Of a DNA stretch of 64,000 nt, positions 36,347 through 46,173 are shown in pieces (the first letter of the stretch is position 1; each line of letters opens with the position of its first letter). Below the pieces are notes generated by a model. That model did no database searches, was not told the origin of the DNA, and worked only from the letters and a program-made list of their open reading frames with translations. The position numbers and the translations under genes are program-made. The stretch is from Confluentibacter citreus (GTDB taxonomy: Bacteria; Bacteroidota; Bacteroidia; Flavobacteriales; Flavobacteriaceae), in NCBI RefSeq assembly GCF_002807055.1, contig NZ_NIXN01000001.1:1116001-1180000 (forward strand), given 5' to 3'.

Positions 36347-37621
36347 ATGAAACTCTGGGACAAAGGCATATCAATCGATAAAAAAATAGAGCAATTCACT
36401 GTTGGAAACGACCGGGAAATTGATGTTCATATAGCAAAGTACGATGTGATTGCATCAAGAGCTCATGCTAAAATGCTTCAAAAAATAGGCATTCTTACGA
36501 CTAATGAGTTGATTGAATTATTAGGTGGTTTAAAAAAGATTGAAACGCAGATTGATAACGGCACGTTTGTTATCGAGCCACAATTTGAAGATGTACATTC
36601 TAAAATCGAGTTTGAATTAACAAAAACACTAGGTGAGGTTGGTAAAAAAATCCACACGGCACGTTCCAGAAACGATCAGGTTTTAGTGGCATTGCAGTTA
36701 TATTACAAAGAAAATTTAGGTATTGTAAAACAAAAGACAGAAATCCTTTTCGAAACCCTTTTAGGTTTAGCAGATACATATAAAAATAAAGTGCTCCCAG
36801 GCTATACCCATTTGCAAGTGGCTATGCCATCATCGTTTGGGTTATGGTTTTCTGCCTATGCAGAGGTCTTAATTGACGATGTCTATTTACTAAACGCCGC
36901 CTTAAAAACCGTCGACCAAAATCCGTTGGGTTCTGCTGCTGGTTATGGTAGTTCATTTCCAATAGATAGAGAATTCACAACTAAAGAAATGGATTTTGCC
37001 ACCCTTAAATACAACGTCGTTGCGGCTCAAATGAGCAGAGGAAAAAGTGAACGTACCATTGCGGCCAGTTTAGGCAGTTTGTGTAATACGATGGGTCGTT
37101 TCGCCATGGATGTGTGTTTGTATATGAGTCAGAATTTCGGATTTATTTCTTTTCCAGACGCATTAACAACGGGTAGTAGCATCATGCCACATAAAAAAAA
37201 TCCAGATGTGTTTGAATTAATCAGGGGAAAATGCAATAAAATACAGGCTTTACAAACCGAAATGCTTTTAATAACCAATAATTTACCAAGTGGTTATCAT
37301 AGGGATTTTCAGTTGCTAAAAGAAAACATGATTGCCGCTTTTGAAGACGTCAAAGATATTTTGGATATATTCAATTACTCCATTCAACAGATTATCGTGA
37401 AAGATATTAATGTTCACAGCGATTTGTATAAATATTTATTCACAGTCGACAATATCAATACCTTAGTTGTTGAAGGACAAAGTTTTAGGGAAGCTTATCA
37501 AAAAATTGGCGGTCAAGTACAAGATGGCACCTATAAACCAGACACTTCTAAAAAACATACACATGTTGGGAGTATTCACAATTTGTGTTTAGATAAGATT
37601 CGGGCAAAGTTTCCTAAATAG
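36347..37621 (+). CDS. argH: argininosuccinate lyase
   Basis: Splits argininosuccinate to arginine and fumarate, the last step of the pathway. The 424-residue protein has the fumarase/aspartase superfamily signature GSSIMPHKKNPDVFEL, plus HTARSRNDQVLVAL and GYTHLQVAMPSSFG. It closes the arginine operon, 139 bases after argE with a palindromic repeat in between. Confidence 0.97.
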   Translation: MKLWDKGISIDKKIEQFTVGNDREIDVHIAKYDVIASRAHAKMLQKIGILTTNELIELLGGLKKIETQIDNGTFVIEPQFEDVHSKIEFELTKTLGEVGKKIHTARSRNDQVLVALQLYYKENLGIVKQKTEILFETLLGLADTYKNKVLPGYTHLQVAMPSSFGLWFSAYAEVLIDDVYLLNAALKTVDQNPLGSAAGYGSSFPIDREFTTKEMDFATLKYNVVAAQMSRGKSERTIAASLGSLCNTMGRFAMDVCLYMSQNFGFISFPDALTTGSSIMPHKKNPDVFELIRGKCNKIQALQTEMLLITNNLPSGYHRDFQLLKENMIAAFEDVKDILDIFNYSIQQIIVKDINVHSDLYKYLFTVDNINTLVVEGQSFREAYQKIGGQVQDGTYKPDTSKKHTHVGSIHNLCLDKIRAKFPK

Positions 37622-37638
37622 GTTTTTACTATTGATTT

Positions 37639-38607
37639 ATGAAAATGAAGATTGATAAGTTCGTCATTGCCATTATCATAGTAATAGGCATTGCTTATCT
37701 TTTTCCGCAATGGGGCGTGGCAGGAAGTCCAGTGCCTCTTGATACGATTAGCAGTATCGGAATTTCATTAATTTTCTTTTTTTACGGACTTAAACTAAGT
37801 CCGGAGAAATTAAAAGCAGGACTTAAAAACTGGAAATTGCATATTTTGGTTCAAGTCTCTACCTTTTTAATTTTTCCACTGCTCGTTTTGGTTTTTCATT
37901 CATTTTTACAAACCGAAGAGCAACACACCATGTGGTTGGGGTTCTTTTTTTTAGCCGCATTGCCATCAACGGTATCTTCCTCAGTGGTTATGGTGTCTAT
38001 GGCTAAAGGAAACATACCAGCCGCCATTTTTAATGCCAGTATTTCTGGAATTATTGGTATTGCTCTAACGCCGTTATGGATGGGATTGTTTGTAAATCAG
38101 GCACAAACGGATTTCGATTTTACCGAAATATACACAAAACTCATTTTACAAATTATTTTGCCCGTTGTTTTAGGAATCATGTTGCAACGTTTTCTAGGAG
38201 CTTTTGCTCTGAAAAACAGTGCTAAACTGACCTTGTTTGATAAGACCATCATCTTACTAATCATTTACAAGAGTTTTGCCGAATCGTTTGAAGAGAACAT
38301 ATTTAGTTCAGTTTCTATTTTAGATTTGTTATCAATCTTTATAGGTGTCATATTATTATTTCTCATAGCCTTTTTCTTGACTGGTTTTGTGGCCAAAAAG
38401 TTAGATTTCAATAAAGAAGACCAAATCACTGCGCAGTTTTGTGGCACCAAAAAATCCTTGGTACACGGCACCGTTTTTTCTAAAATATTGTTTGGAAATA
38501 TGGCTTTCATTGGAATCATTCTGTTACCACTTATGCTATTTCATGCTATTCAAATATTGATTATTAGTGTGATTGCTTCAAAATTGGCGAGACGACAATA
38601 TCCATAA
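37639..38607 (+). CDS. bile acid:sodium symporter family (SBF-like) transporter
   Basis: A 322-residue membrane protein with 9-10 predicted helices, of the SBF/YfeH (PSE) group rather than animal bile acid carriers: ISLIFFFYGLKLSPEKLKAG early, a PSTVSSSVVMVSMAKGN segment and FCGTKKSLVHGT late, typical of that group. It follows argH by 17 bases and may be read from the same transcript. It could be an exporter or importer of an organic anion; no evidence links it to arginine beyond position. Confidence 0.88.
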   Translation: MKMKIDKFVIAIIIVIGIAYLFPQWGVAGSPVPLDTISSIGISLIFFFYGLKLSPEKLKAGLKNWKLHILVQVSTFLIFPLLVLVFHSFLQTEEQHTMWLGFFFLAALPSTVSSSVVMVSMAKGNIPAAIFNASISGIIGIALTPLWMGLFVNQAQTDFDFTEIYTKLILQIILPVVLGIMLQRFLGAFALKNSAKLTLFDKTIILLIIYKSFAESFEENIFSSVSILDLLSIFIGVILLFLIAFFLTGFVAKKLDFNKEDQITAQFCGTKKSLVHGTVFSKILFGNMAFIGIILLPLMLFHAIQILIISVIASKLARRQYP

Positions 38608-38704
38608 AGCAAACTTCAATGGAATTTATCCAAGATTTCTTATCTTGAACACGTTTAAAACAGAATATCATTCTTTTTTAGACTCCAACTACTAAAATAA
38701 TTAT

Positions 38705-41449
38705 ATGTATAAATTGATTTCCTCTCGAGTTTTTGGTTTGATTCTATTGTTATGTTTTACCATTCAAATATCTTGTAAATCATCAACAACTCAAGATGAA
38801 ACTCCAAGGGAACGCATTTCCATAAATGACGGTTGGAAGTTTATGAAATACGCCTCTTTACAAGACGCAGATGATCTGTTTTATGATGTTCGTCCAGAAG
38901 TGGGGAATGCAAATGATGCAAAAGATGCCGATACTCCTGCAACAGAAGCTGAAAAATTGGAGGCTTCTAAAAAAGCATTAAAGCCATATATTTTACCAAC
39001 GGCTAATCCGTTTATAAAGGATGTATCTAAGCATCATAAACGTCCAGAAGGACATCCGGGAAACGATTTCCCATTTGTTCAAACAGCATTTGATGATACT
39101 ACTTGGGAGGAAGTAAACTTACCACACGATTGGGCGATAAAAGGGCCGTTTCAGGAAGGTTCGAATGCTGAAGTCGGTGGTGGCATGGGACGTTTGCCTA
39201 GTAATGGTATTGCTTGGTACAGAAGAAAAATTGATGTTACGGAAGCAGATAAAAACAAATCCATTTATTTGGATATTGACGGCGCCATGTCGTATGCCAT
39301 CGTTTGGTTAAATGGGAACTTGGTAGGCGGATGGCCTTACGGATATAATTCATTCCAATTGGATTTAACGCCCTACATTAATTTTGAAGGCGAGAATCAA
39401 TTGGCGATACGATTGGACAACCCCAATCACTCCGCACGTTGGTATCCCGGTGGTGGCATCTATCGTAATGTGTGGTTGACCAAAACCAATAAAGTGCATG
39501 TGTCCCATTGGGGAACGACGGTTATAACTTCAAATGTTTCCAAAGAATCTGCACATGTTGATTTTGATGTTACGGTTGAAAATAATTCTGATTCAGATTC
39601 AGAGATTGAAACCATCACAAAAATTTACACATTCGGGAACGATAATGTCGGAGCAAATGTCGCCACGATTGAAAAGACTACAACTAAAATTTCAGCAGGA
39701 AATAGTGAAACCATAAAGGGTTCGGTAACTATAGAAAATCCGCAACTTTGGGGGCCTCCACCAACACAAACGCCAAACCTATATAAAGCAATCAGTTCTA
39801 TTTTTATTAAAGACGTTTTAATAGATGAATATGAAACAATATTTGGTATTAAGGATATTCAGCTAGACCCAAATCAAGGCATATTGGTAAATGGCGAATT
39901 AATAAAAATACAAGGTGTTAATGAGCATCACGATTTGGGTGCTATTGGCGCGGCATTTAATGTGCGAGCAGCTGAGCGTAAATTAGAAATTTTACGGAAA
40001 ATGGGCGTGAATGCTATTAGAATGTCACATAATCCGCCTGCTCCAGAATTATTAGAACTCACCGATAAAATGGGTTTTTTGGTCATTGATGAAGTGTTCG
40101 ATTCTTGGGAACGGAAGAAAACACCCCATGATTTTCATTTGATTTTTCCAGATTGGCATGAAGCTGACATTAGAGCGATGGTACGCAGGGATAAAAACCA
40201 TCCTTCCATTATAATGTGGAGTTACGGCAATGAAGTTGGTGAGCAATATACTGACGAGGAAGGGGCAGCGATAGGGAAAAGGTTGTCTGATATCGTGAAA
40301 GAAGAAGACCCAACCAGACCTACTACCAGTGCGATGAATTGGGCAAAATCTGATATGCCTTTTTCAAACGCCATGGATGTGATAAGCTTTAACTATCAAG
40401 GAGAAGGCATTCGTCAAGACCCTATTTTTGATAACGTTACCGATAGAATTAAAACAATACCACAATACGAACCGTATCACAAAAAGTTTCCAAACAAAGT
40501 GATTCTTAGTAGCGAAACGGCCTCGGCTGCCAGTAGTCGTGGTGTGTATTTGTTCCCAGTATCAGATTTAATAAGTTCACCCATTCGCGATGGCATGGGC
40601 GGTGATTCTAAAATAAAACAAGTGAGTGCTTATGAGCTGTATGCTGTTGATTTTGGATCTAGTGCCGATAAGGTTTTTGCGTCGTTAGACAAGCATCCCT
40701 ATTCCGCTGGAGAGTTTGTGTGGACGGGGTTTGATTACCTAGGCGAACCAACGCCTTATTATGATGCCAGAAGTTCTTATAACGGCATTATTGATTTAGC
40801 TGGATTCCCCAAAGACCGTTTTTATTTGTACCAATCGAGATGGCGACCAGATTTACCAATGGTTCATATATTGCCCCATTGGAATTGGCCAGAACGTATT
40901 GGCAAAATCACTCCCGTGCATGTATTTACATCGGGTGATGAAGTTGAATTGTTTCTTAACGGAAAATCGCTAGGAAAAAAGAAAAAGGGTGCCTATGAAT
41001 ACCGTTTGCGTTGGGATGATGTGATGTATCAACCTGGAGAATTAAAAGCTGTTGCTTATAAAAACGGAAAAGTTTGGGCAGAGAAAACCGTAAAAACGAC
41101 TGAGGAAGCTTCTAAATTAATGGCAAAGGCAGATAGAACTACGATTGATGCCGATGGTAAAGATCTATCGTTTATAACCATTGAAGTAAATGATAAAAAT
41201 GGATTGATAGTTCCAACCGCTAATAATTCAATAGAATTTGAAATAGAAGGACCTGGAGATATTTTAGCGACAGATAACGGCGATGCATCTGACTTAACAG
41301 CATTTGGTTCAAAAAAGCGTAACGCTTTTAACGGACTGGCTTTGGTTATTGTGCGGTCTAAAAAAGGAGAAACGGGTAACATAAAAATCACCGCCAAATC
41401 TAATGGTTTAGAAACAGCTATTGTTGAAATTAAAGCATTTACGCCATAA
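38705..41449 (+). CDS. GH2 glycosidase, beta-galactosidase-like lipoprotein
   Basis: A 914-residue family 2 glycoside hydrolase anchored by a lipobox (QISC, Cys24). N-terminal jelly roll with RWYPGGGIYRNVWL, immunoglobulin-like domain, TIM barrel with acid/base Glu510 (IIMWSYGNEVGEQ) and nucleophile Glu604 (ILSSETASAASS), then a DUF4982-like domain (HVFTSGDEVELFLNGKSLG) and an invasin-like C-terminal Ig domain. About 60 residues rich in Ala/Asp/Glu/Lys (65-120) are inserted early. This architecture is common in Bacteroidetes beta-galactosidases, although glucuronidases share it. It is not accompanied by SusCD. Confidence 0.9.
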   Translation: MYKLISSRVFGLILLLCFTIQISCKSSTTQDETPRERISINDGWKFMKYASLQDADDLFYDVRPEVGNANDAKDADTPATEAEKLEASKKALKPYILPTANPFIKDVSKHHKRPEGHPGNDFPFVQTAFDDTTWEEVNLPHDWAIKGPFQEGSNAEVGGGMGRLPSNGIAWYRRKIDVTEADKNKSIYLDIDGAMSYAIVWLNGNLVGGWPYGYNSFQLDLTPYINFEGENQLAIRLDNPNHSARWYPGGGIYRNVWLTKTNKVHVSHWGTTVITSNVSKESAHVDFDVTVENNSDSDSEIETITKIYTFGNDNVGANVATIEKTTTKISAGNSETIKGSVTIENPQLWGPPPTQTPNLYKAISSIFIKDVLIDEYETIFGIKDIQLDPNQGILVNGELIKIQGVNEHHDLGAIGAAFNVRAAERKLEILRKMGVNAIRMSHNPPAPELLELTDKMGFLVIDEVFDSWERKKTPHDFHLIFPDWHEADIRAMVRRDKNHPSIIMWSYGNEVGEQYTDEEGAAIGKRLSDIVKEEDPTRPTTSAMNWAKSDMPFSNAMDVISFNYQGEGIRQDPIFDNVTDRIKTIPQYEPYHKKFPNKVILSSETASAASSRGVYLFPVSDLISSPIRDGMGGDSKIKQVSAYELYAVDFGSSADKVFASLDKHPYSAGEFVWTGFDYLGEPTPYYDARSSYNGIIDLAGFPKDRFYLYQSRWRPDLPMVHILPHWNWPERIGKITPVHVFTSGDEVELFLNGKSLGKKKKGAYEYRLRWDDVMYQPGELKAVAYKNGKVWAEKTVKTTEEASKLMAKADRTTIDADGKDLSFITIEVNDKNGLIVPTANNSIEFEIEGPGDILATDNGDASDLTAFGSKKRNAFNGLALVIVRSKKGETGNIKITAKSNGLETAIVEIKAFTP

Positions 41450-41470
41450 GTGTAAAATCACCAGAAAAAA

Positions 41471-41830
41471 ATGAGTACTCTATTAAAAATAAAACAATCG
41501 CCATTACACGGAAAAGGTGTTTTTGCAACGCGAAACATTACAAGAGGTGAACTATTAGTTACGAGTCACATGGTATTGGTTCACGTAAATGAAAACTTGC
41601 CGGAGGTTTTGGCAACCCTTCAATTTCCCTGGACAGAGGAATATGACGCCATTTGCATAAGTGATGCGGGGAGTTTTTTTAATCATAGTAGTCAGCCAAA
41701 TGCCAAAGTTGACGAGCGTGATTTTGAAAACCTAATTCAAACATTTGTGGCTAAAACGGATATTGTAAAGGGAACTGAAATTACAATTTACTATAATGAT
41801 GCTTTTGAAGATTTTGTTAATAATTTCTAA
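41471..41830 (+). CDS. small SET-domain protein
   Basis: A 119-residue protein that is little more than a SET domain: N-terminal GKGVFATRNITRGELL, the pseudoknot motif GSFFNHSSQPNAK (67-79) and KGTEITIYYND (100-110). SET domains are SAM-dependent lysine methyltransferases of eukaryotic chromatin; short bacterial forms exist in many phyla. The usual NHSCxPN has Ser in place of Cys and pre- and post-SET zinc modules are absent. It follows the GH2 gene by 21 bases. The target protein is unknown. Confidence 0.85.
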   Translation: MSTLLKIKQSPLHGKGVFATRNITRGELLVTSHMVLVHVNENLPEVLATLQFPWTEEYDAICISDAGSFFNHSSQPNAKVDERDFENLIQTFVAKTDIVKGTEITIYYNDAFEDFVNNF

Positions 41831-41931
41831 ACTCTTGGTTAAACTTTAAGGCTTGTAAAATCTGATTCTTCATTGAGATGGCAAAACTGTTTTTTAAAGG
41901 AATAAGCCATTATTTATAATATTTGTAAAAT

Positions 41932-41960
41932 AAAAAAAGCGCACTTCTAAAAGTGCGCTT
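41932..41960 (-). terminator. terminator of the leuAB transcript
   Basis: Perfect 10-base stem AAGCGCACTT/AAGTGCGCTT with loop CTAA, followed on the minus strand by seven T. Located 42 bases after the leuB stop. Confidence 0.9.
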
Positions 41961-42002
41961 CAAAGATCCCAATAATTATAATTTGGTGACTAACTCAAAT
42001 AA

Positions 42003-43121
42003 TTAAATAATTGTGGATTGTCCTAAATGAATGTTGGTAAAGTTAAGATTGGTTTCGTCAGGATTATTAATAAAATCCTCTATGAAGTCCCCAACCTTGA
42101 TTGTGGTGATATGTTGGTATTTAGTATTTAAATCTGGTGTGGTAATATGAAGCTTTAATGATTTATCAACGCCTTCCCTTACTATAGAAGCTTCATCATA
42201 TAATTCAAAATGATCTAATAACATGGCTGCCGATAAAATAGCTGCAATGGGGTTTGCAATGCCTTGGTTAGAGGCTTTGTTGTAAGCACCGTGAATGGGT
42301 TGGAACATGGCTTTTTTGTCGCTAAAAGATGCCGAAGCCAATAAACCAATAGAGCCTACAATGACGCCAGCAAGTTCCGATAGAATATCACCAAACATGT
42401 TTTCGGTTAAAATAACATCAAACTGTCTGGGGTTAATGGCCAATTCCATAGCCGCTTTATCGATATACATATAACTAACCGCAACATCTGGATAGTGAGG
42501 TGCCATCTCTTGAATGACTTTACGCCATAATTTGGAGCTTGCCAAAACATTGGCTTTGTCAACCAAGGTTAATTTGCGTTTTCTTTTTTGTGCGGCTATA
42601 AATGCTAAATGTGCAATGCGTTCTATTTGAAAACGCGTATACTGACAAGTGTCTGTAGCCGTGTTGCCATCGTCACTAAAAATTTTATCACCAAAATAAA
42701 TACCGCCAGTAAGTTCTCGGTAAATAAGAATATCGGTGTCCTTAATTTGTTTCTTTTTTAAAGACGACTTGTCTAAAATATCTTCATAAGCGATGACGGG
42801 TCTCACATCCGCATATAAATCGAATGTTTTGCGCAAACCCAACAGACCTTGTTCAGGTCTTATTTTCGCCATAGGATCCATATCGTATACCGCATTCCCA
42901 ATGGCACCAAATAGAATGGCATCTGCTTTTTCGCAAAGCGCAATCGTTTCTTGTGGTAAGGCAACGCCTGTTTTTTCTATGGCAGAGGCACCAACCACTC
43001 CGTAATCAAAAGTAAAAATATGATTGAATTCCATAGCAATAGCTTTCAAGACCTTAACGGCTTGTGCTGTAACTTCTGGACCAATACCATCGCCTGGTAA
43101 AACGGCAATATTTAACTTCAT
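42003..43121 (-). CDS. leuB: 3-isopropylmalate dehydrogenase
   Basis: Oxidatively decarboxylates 3-isopropylmalate in leucine synthesis. The 372-residue protein has the isocitrate/isopropylmalate dehydrogenase motifs VLPGDGIGPEVTAQAV, DKANVLASSKLWRKV and ENMFGDILSELAG with the metal-binding Asp residues. Downstream of leuA on the same strand, 89 bases away. The leuCD isomerase genes that normally lie beside these are not in the window. Confidence 0.97.
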   Translation of the reverse strand: MKLNIAVLPGDGIGPEVTAQAVKVLKAIAMEFNHIFTFDYGVVGASAIEKTGVALPQETIALCEKADAILFGAIGNAVYDMDPMAKIRPEQGLLGLRKTFDLYADVRPVIAYEDILDKSSLKKKQIKDTDILIYRELTGGIYFGDKIFSDDGNTATDTCQYTRFQIERIAHLAFIAAQKRKRKLTLVDKANVLASSKLWRKVIQEMAPHYPDVAVSYMYIDKAAMELAINPRQFDVILTENMFGDILSELAGVIVGSIGLLASASFSDKKAMFQPIHGAYNKASNQGIANPIAAILSAAMLLDHFELYDEASIVREGVDKSLKLHITTPDLNTKYQHITTIKVGDFIEDFINNPDETNLNFTNIHLGQSTII

Positions 43122-43138
43122 ATACTAAACTTTTTTTT

Positions 43139-43210
43139 CATTCTCGCGAAATCGAATGATTCATGAATTCATTATTATAAAATATTAAATAATGAATAAG
43201 GCGAGAATCT
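43139..43210. repeat. nested palindrome between leuA and leuB
   Basis: Outer arms ATTCTCGC (43140-43147) and GCGAGAAT (43201-43208); inner arms ATTCATTATT (43167-43176) and AATAATGAAT (43188-43197). It fills almost the whole leuA-leuB gap. It looks like a miniature palindromic element related to the CATTCCCGCGAAGG family, with a second palindrome inside. Confidence 0.65.
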
Positions 43211-44383
43211 CTAAGACGAAATCTCGTTGTAAACTTTACTTTTTTCTATAATTTGATGAATGTCATCATCATCCACTTGTTTCTTAGTATCGGCAAAGTC
43301 TAAAAAGCTAGTATAGATTTCATCTAACTGTAGCTTAGTTAATTCGTAGCCTATATTTTTTGCTCTGTATGCCAAAGCCGCTCTACCGCTCCTAGCAGTA
43401 AGTACAATAGCCGATTCAGTTACGCCTACATCTTTAGGGTCTATAATTTCGTAAGTTTCACGTTGTTTTATAACCCCATCTTGATGAATACCAGAACTGT
43501 GCGCAAAGGCATTAGCACCTACTATCGCTTTGTTTGGCTGCGTGTAAATACCCATGCTGTCAGATACTAATTGACTGATGCCATAAAGCATTTCTGTTTT
43601 AATTCTAGTATCTAAATTAAGGTATGGATGTTGTTTTAAAATCATCACCACTTCTTCTAAAGCCGTATTTCCAGCACGTTCACCAATACCATTAATGGTA
43701 CATTCAATTTGTCTGGCACCGTTAATAACGCCTTCAATGGAATTGGCCGTAGCCAAACCTAAATCATTATGGCAATGGCAAGACAAAATAGCTTTATCTA
43801 TACCTTTTACATTTTCCTTTAGGTATTTAATTTTGGCACCGTATTCACTTGGTAAACAATATCCTGTGGTATCTGGAATGTTTAAAACGGTAGCGCCAGC
43901 TTTAATAACAGCTTCACACACACGAGCTAAATAGTCGTTATCAGTTCTACCAGCATCTTCCGCATAAAACTCTACATCCTCAACAAAAGATTTGGCATAA
44001 CTAACGGCTCTTACGGCACGTTCAATAATGTCTTCTCTATTAGAGTTGAATTTGAATTTTATGTGAGAGTCCGATGTACCAATACCCGTATGTATTCTTG
44101 CGCGTTTAGCATATTTTAATGCTTCGGCAGCTACTTTTATATCATTTTCAACAGCACGCGTTAATCCGCAAACTGTAGCATTTTTTATTATTTTTGAAAT
44201 GGCTTCAACCGATTTAAAATCGCCTGGGCTAGACACAGGGAAACCAGCTTCAATAACATCTACTCCTAAAATATCAAGTTGTTCTGCAATAATAAGTTTC
44301 TGTTCTGTGTTTAATTTACAGCCAGGAACTTGCTCACCATCACGAAGGGTAGTATCAAAAATTTGAACGTTGTTATTCGACAT
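43211..44383 (-). CDS. leuA: 2-isopropylmalate synthase, short form
   Basis: Condenses acetyl-CoA with 2-ketoisovalerate, the committed step to leucine. The 390-residue protein has [29 protein letters not shown] (metal His) and [15 protein letters not shown]. It ends soon after the linker subdomain and lacks the C-terminal LeuA allosteric domain present in the usual forms of over 500 residues, so leucine feedback by that domain is impossible. The context with leuB favours LeuA over homocitrate or citramalate synthases. A 6-base-pair hairpin (44399-44417) lies 16 bases before its start. Confidence 0.92.
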   Translation of the reverse strand: MSNNNVQIFDTTLRDGEQVPGCKLNTEQKLIIAEQLDILGVDVIEAGFPVSSPGDFKSVEAISKIIKNATVCGLTRAVENDIKVAAEALKYAKRARIHTGIGTSDSHIKFKFNSNREDIIERAVRAVSYAKSFVEDVEFYAEDAGRTDNDYLARVCEAVIKAGATVLNIPDTTGYCLPSEYGAKIKYLKENVKGIDKAILSCHCHNDLGLATANSIEGVINGARQIECTINGIGERAGNTALEEVVMILKQHPYLNLDTRIKTEMLYGISQLVSDSMGIYTQPNKAIVGANAFAHSSGIHQDGVIKQRETYEIIDPKDVGVTESAIVLTARSGRAALAYRAKNIGYELTKLQLDEIYTSFLDFADTKKQVDDDDIHQIIEKSKVYNEISS

Positions 44384-44532
44384 TTATTAAAATATATTTT
44401 CGTATTCTTACTACGAATTTATATTTTGGTTTGTCAAAATCAGTATTCATCAGCTAACTTTTACGATGTTTAACACTTGTATAATTGATTTAACTATTTG
44501 TATATCATATATTTAATATTGTTTTTACAACT

Positions 44533-46092
44533 ATGACAAAGGAGCAAAAAGATAATTTGTTTGTACTAATAAAATCGTTATCTAAATCAGAGAAGAGGCA
44601 GTTTAAGCTATATGTGGGGCGTTTAGGCGTCAATGAAGACTCCAAATTTTTAACACTTTTCGACATTCTTGAAAAACTATCGGTTTATGATGAATTGGCC
44701 ATATTAAAGAAAGGGATTGTAAAAAAGCAACAATTATCAAATCTTAAGGCGCATTTATACAAACAGATTTTAATAAGTTTGAGGTTGAATCCGTCGCATC
44801 AAGATATCAGGATTCAAATTCGTGAGCAATTGGATTTTGCTACGATTCTATATCATAAAGGGTTATATAAGCAAAGTCTAAAAATTTTAGAAAAAGCCAA
44901 ATCAATGGCAATTTCACATGAAGAAAAAAATGTGGCTTACGAAATTGTTGAACTTGAAAAAGTTATAGAATCCCAATACATTACCAGAAGTTTAAGCACT
45001 CGAGCCGATGAGCTTTCCATACAAGCCAAAGAATTAAGTCAGCAAAATGTGCTGGCAAGTAAATTATCTAATTTATCCCTTCAATTATATGGTCTTTTCT
45101 TAAAAACAGGCTATGTTAAAAATGATAAGGAAACAAAGCGTATCGTAAAATATTTTGAAGCTAGAATGCCAAAATATGATATTAACGAACTTGGTTTTAG
45201 GGAAAAACTATGGCTTTACAAAGCCTATTTATGGTATAGTTTTTTAACACACGATTTTTTGGCATGTTATAAATATGCCACCAAATGGGTCAATCTGTTT
45301 TATGAAAATAAGGACATGATTATTTTAAATCCCGTATTCTTTTTACGGGGGAATCATTATTTGCTTGAAGCCTTATTTTATTTAAGACATTATGAAAAGT
45401 TTAAAGAATCCCTTATCAGGTTGGAAACTATCACTAAAGAAACGTGGTTTCCGGTAGATGATAATTTGGAAGGTTTAGGATTTTTATACATTTATAATAA
45501 TAGGTTTAACCTACATTTTATGGAAGGTACTTTTGAAGAAGGATTACCTTTAATTGATGAGGTTGTATTTAAATTAAAAGATTTTCACGACCGAATAGAC
45601 GAGCACCATATTATGGTATTTTATTATAAAATTGCCAGTATGTACTTTGGTGCGGGAGAAAACAAAAAATGCATCTATTATTTAGAAAAAATAATTGCCA
45701 ACAAGTCATTGCAAATGCGGGAGGATTTATTGTGTTTTACTCGAATATTGAATTTGGTAGCACATTATGAATCTGGCTTAGATTACCATTTAGACGTACT
45801 TATAAAAAGCACTTATAAATTCTTAATTAAAATGGAAGATTTATATGAAGTGCAAAAGGAGTTTATTAAATTTTTAAGAGGTTTGGGCGATATTTATCCG
45901 CATGAAGTTAGAAACGAATTCATCAAGCTCCATAAAAAACTAAAAGAATTTGAGGATGACCCATATCAAAGCAGAGCGTTTCTATATTTGGATATTATCT
46001 CGTGGTTGGAATCCAAAATACAGAATAGACCAATAGGACTTGTTATTAGAAATAAATTCCATGATAATTTGGGAAAACATAAAAGTCATTAA
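44533..46092 (+). CDS. conserved helical-repeat (TPR-like) protein of unknown function
   Basis: A 519-residue protein, almost all predicted helix, with no signal peptide or membrane segment. Helix pairs such as ILYHKGLYKQSLKILEKAKSM and FLRGNHYLLEALFYLRHYEK look like degenerate TPR units. The N-terminal KEQKDNLFVLIKSLSKSEKRQFKLY motif is distinctive, and I associate it with conserved Bacteroidetes proteins without an assigned function. It is divergent from leuA with a 149-base shared upstream region, and precedes the SAM-I riboswitch. No function can be assigned. Confidence 0.8.
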   Translation: MTKEQKDNLFVLIKSLSKSEKRQFKLYVGRLGVNEDSKFLTLFDILEKLSVYDELAILKKGIVKKQQLSNLKAHLYKQILISLRLNPSHQDIRIQIREQLDFATILYHKGLYKQSLKILEKAKSMAISHEEKNVAYEIVELEKVIESQYITRSLSTRADELSIQAKELSQQNVLASKLSNLSLQLYGLFLKTGYVKNDKETKRIVKYFEARMPKYDINELGFREKLWLYKAYLWYSFLTHDFLACYKYATKWVNLFYENKDMIILNPVFFLRGNHYLLEALFYLRHYEKFKESLIRLETITKETWFPVDDNLEGLGFLYIYNNRFNLHFMEGTFEEGLPLIDEVVFKLKDFHDRIDEHHIMVFYYKIASMYFGAGENKKCIYYLEKIIANKSLQMREDLLCFTRILNLVAHYESGLDYHLDVLIKSTYKFLIKMEDLYEVQKEFIKFLRGLGDIYPHEVRNEFIKLHKKLKEFEDDPYQSRAFLYLDIISWLESKIQNRPIGLVIRNKFHDNLGKHKSH

Positions 46093-46173
46093 AAAAATTT
46101 ATTGAAAAAATTAGGATTTTAAATTTTTCTGACTGAATATTTGCATTCACAAAGTTCAAAAACGTATTGAAAT

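Noticed and set aside
38631-38647. Hairpin CAAGAT/ATCTTG after the SBF transporter as a terminator
   Set aside because: No T run follows on the plus strand, and the stem is short.
44399-44417. Hairpin TTCGTA/TACGAA before leuA as a terminator or attenuator
   Set aside because: On the minus strand it is followed by A residues, not T, and no Leu-rich leader ORF was found.
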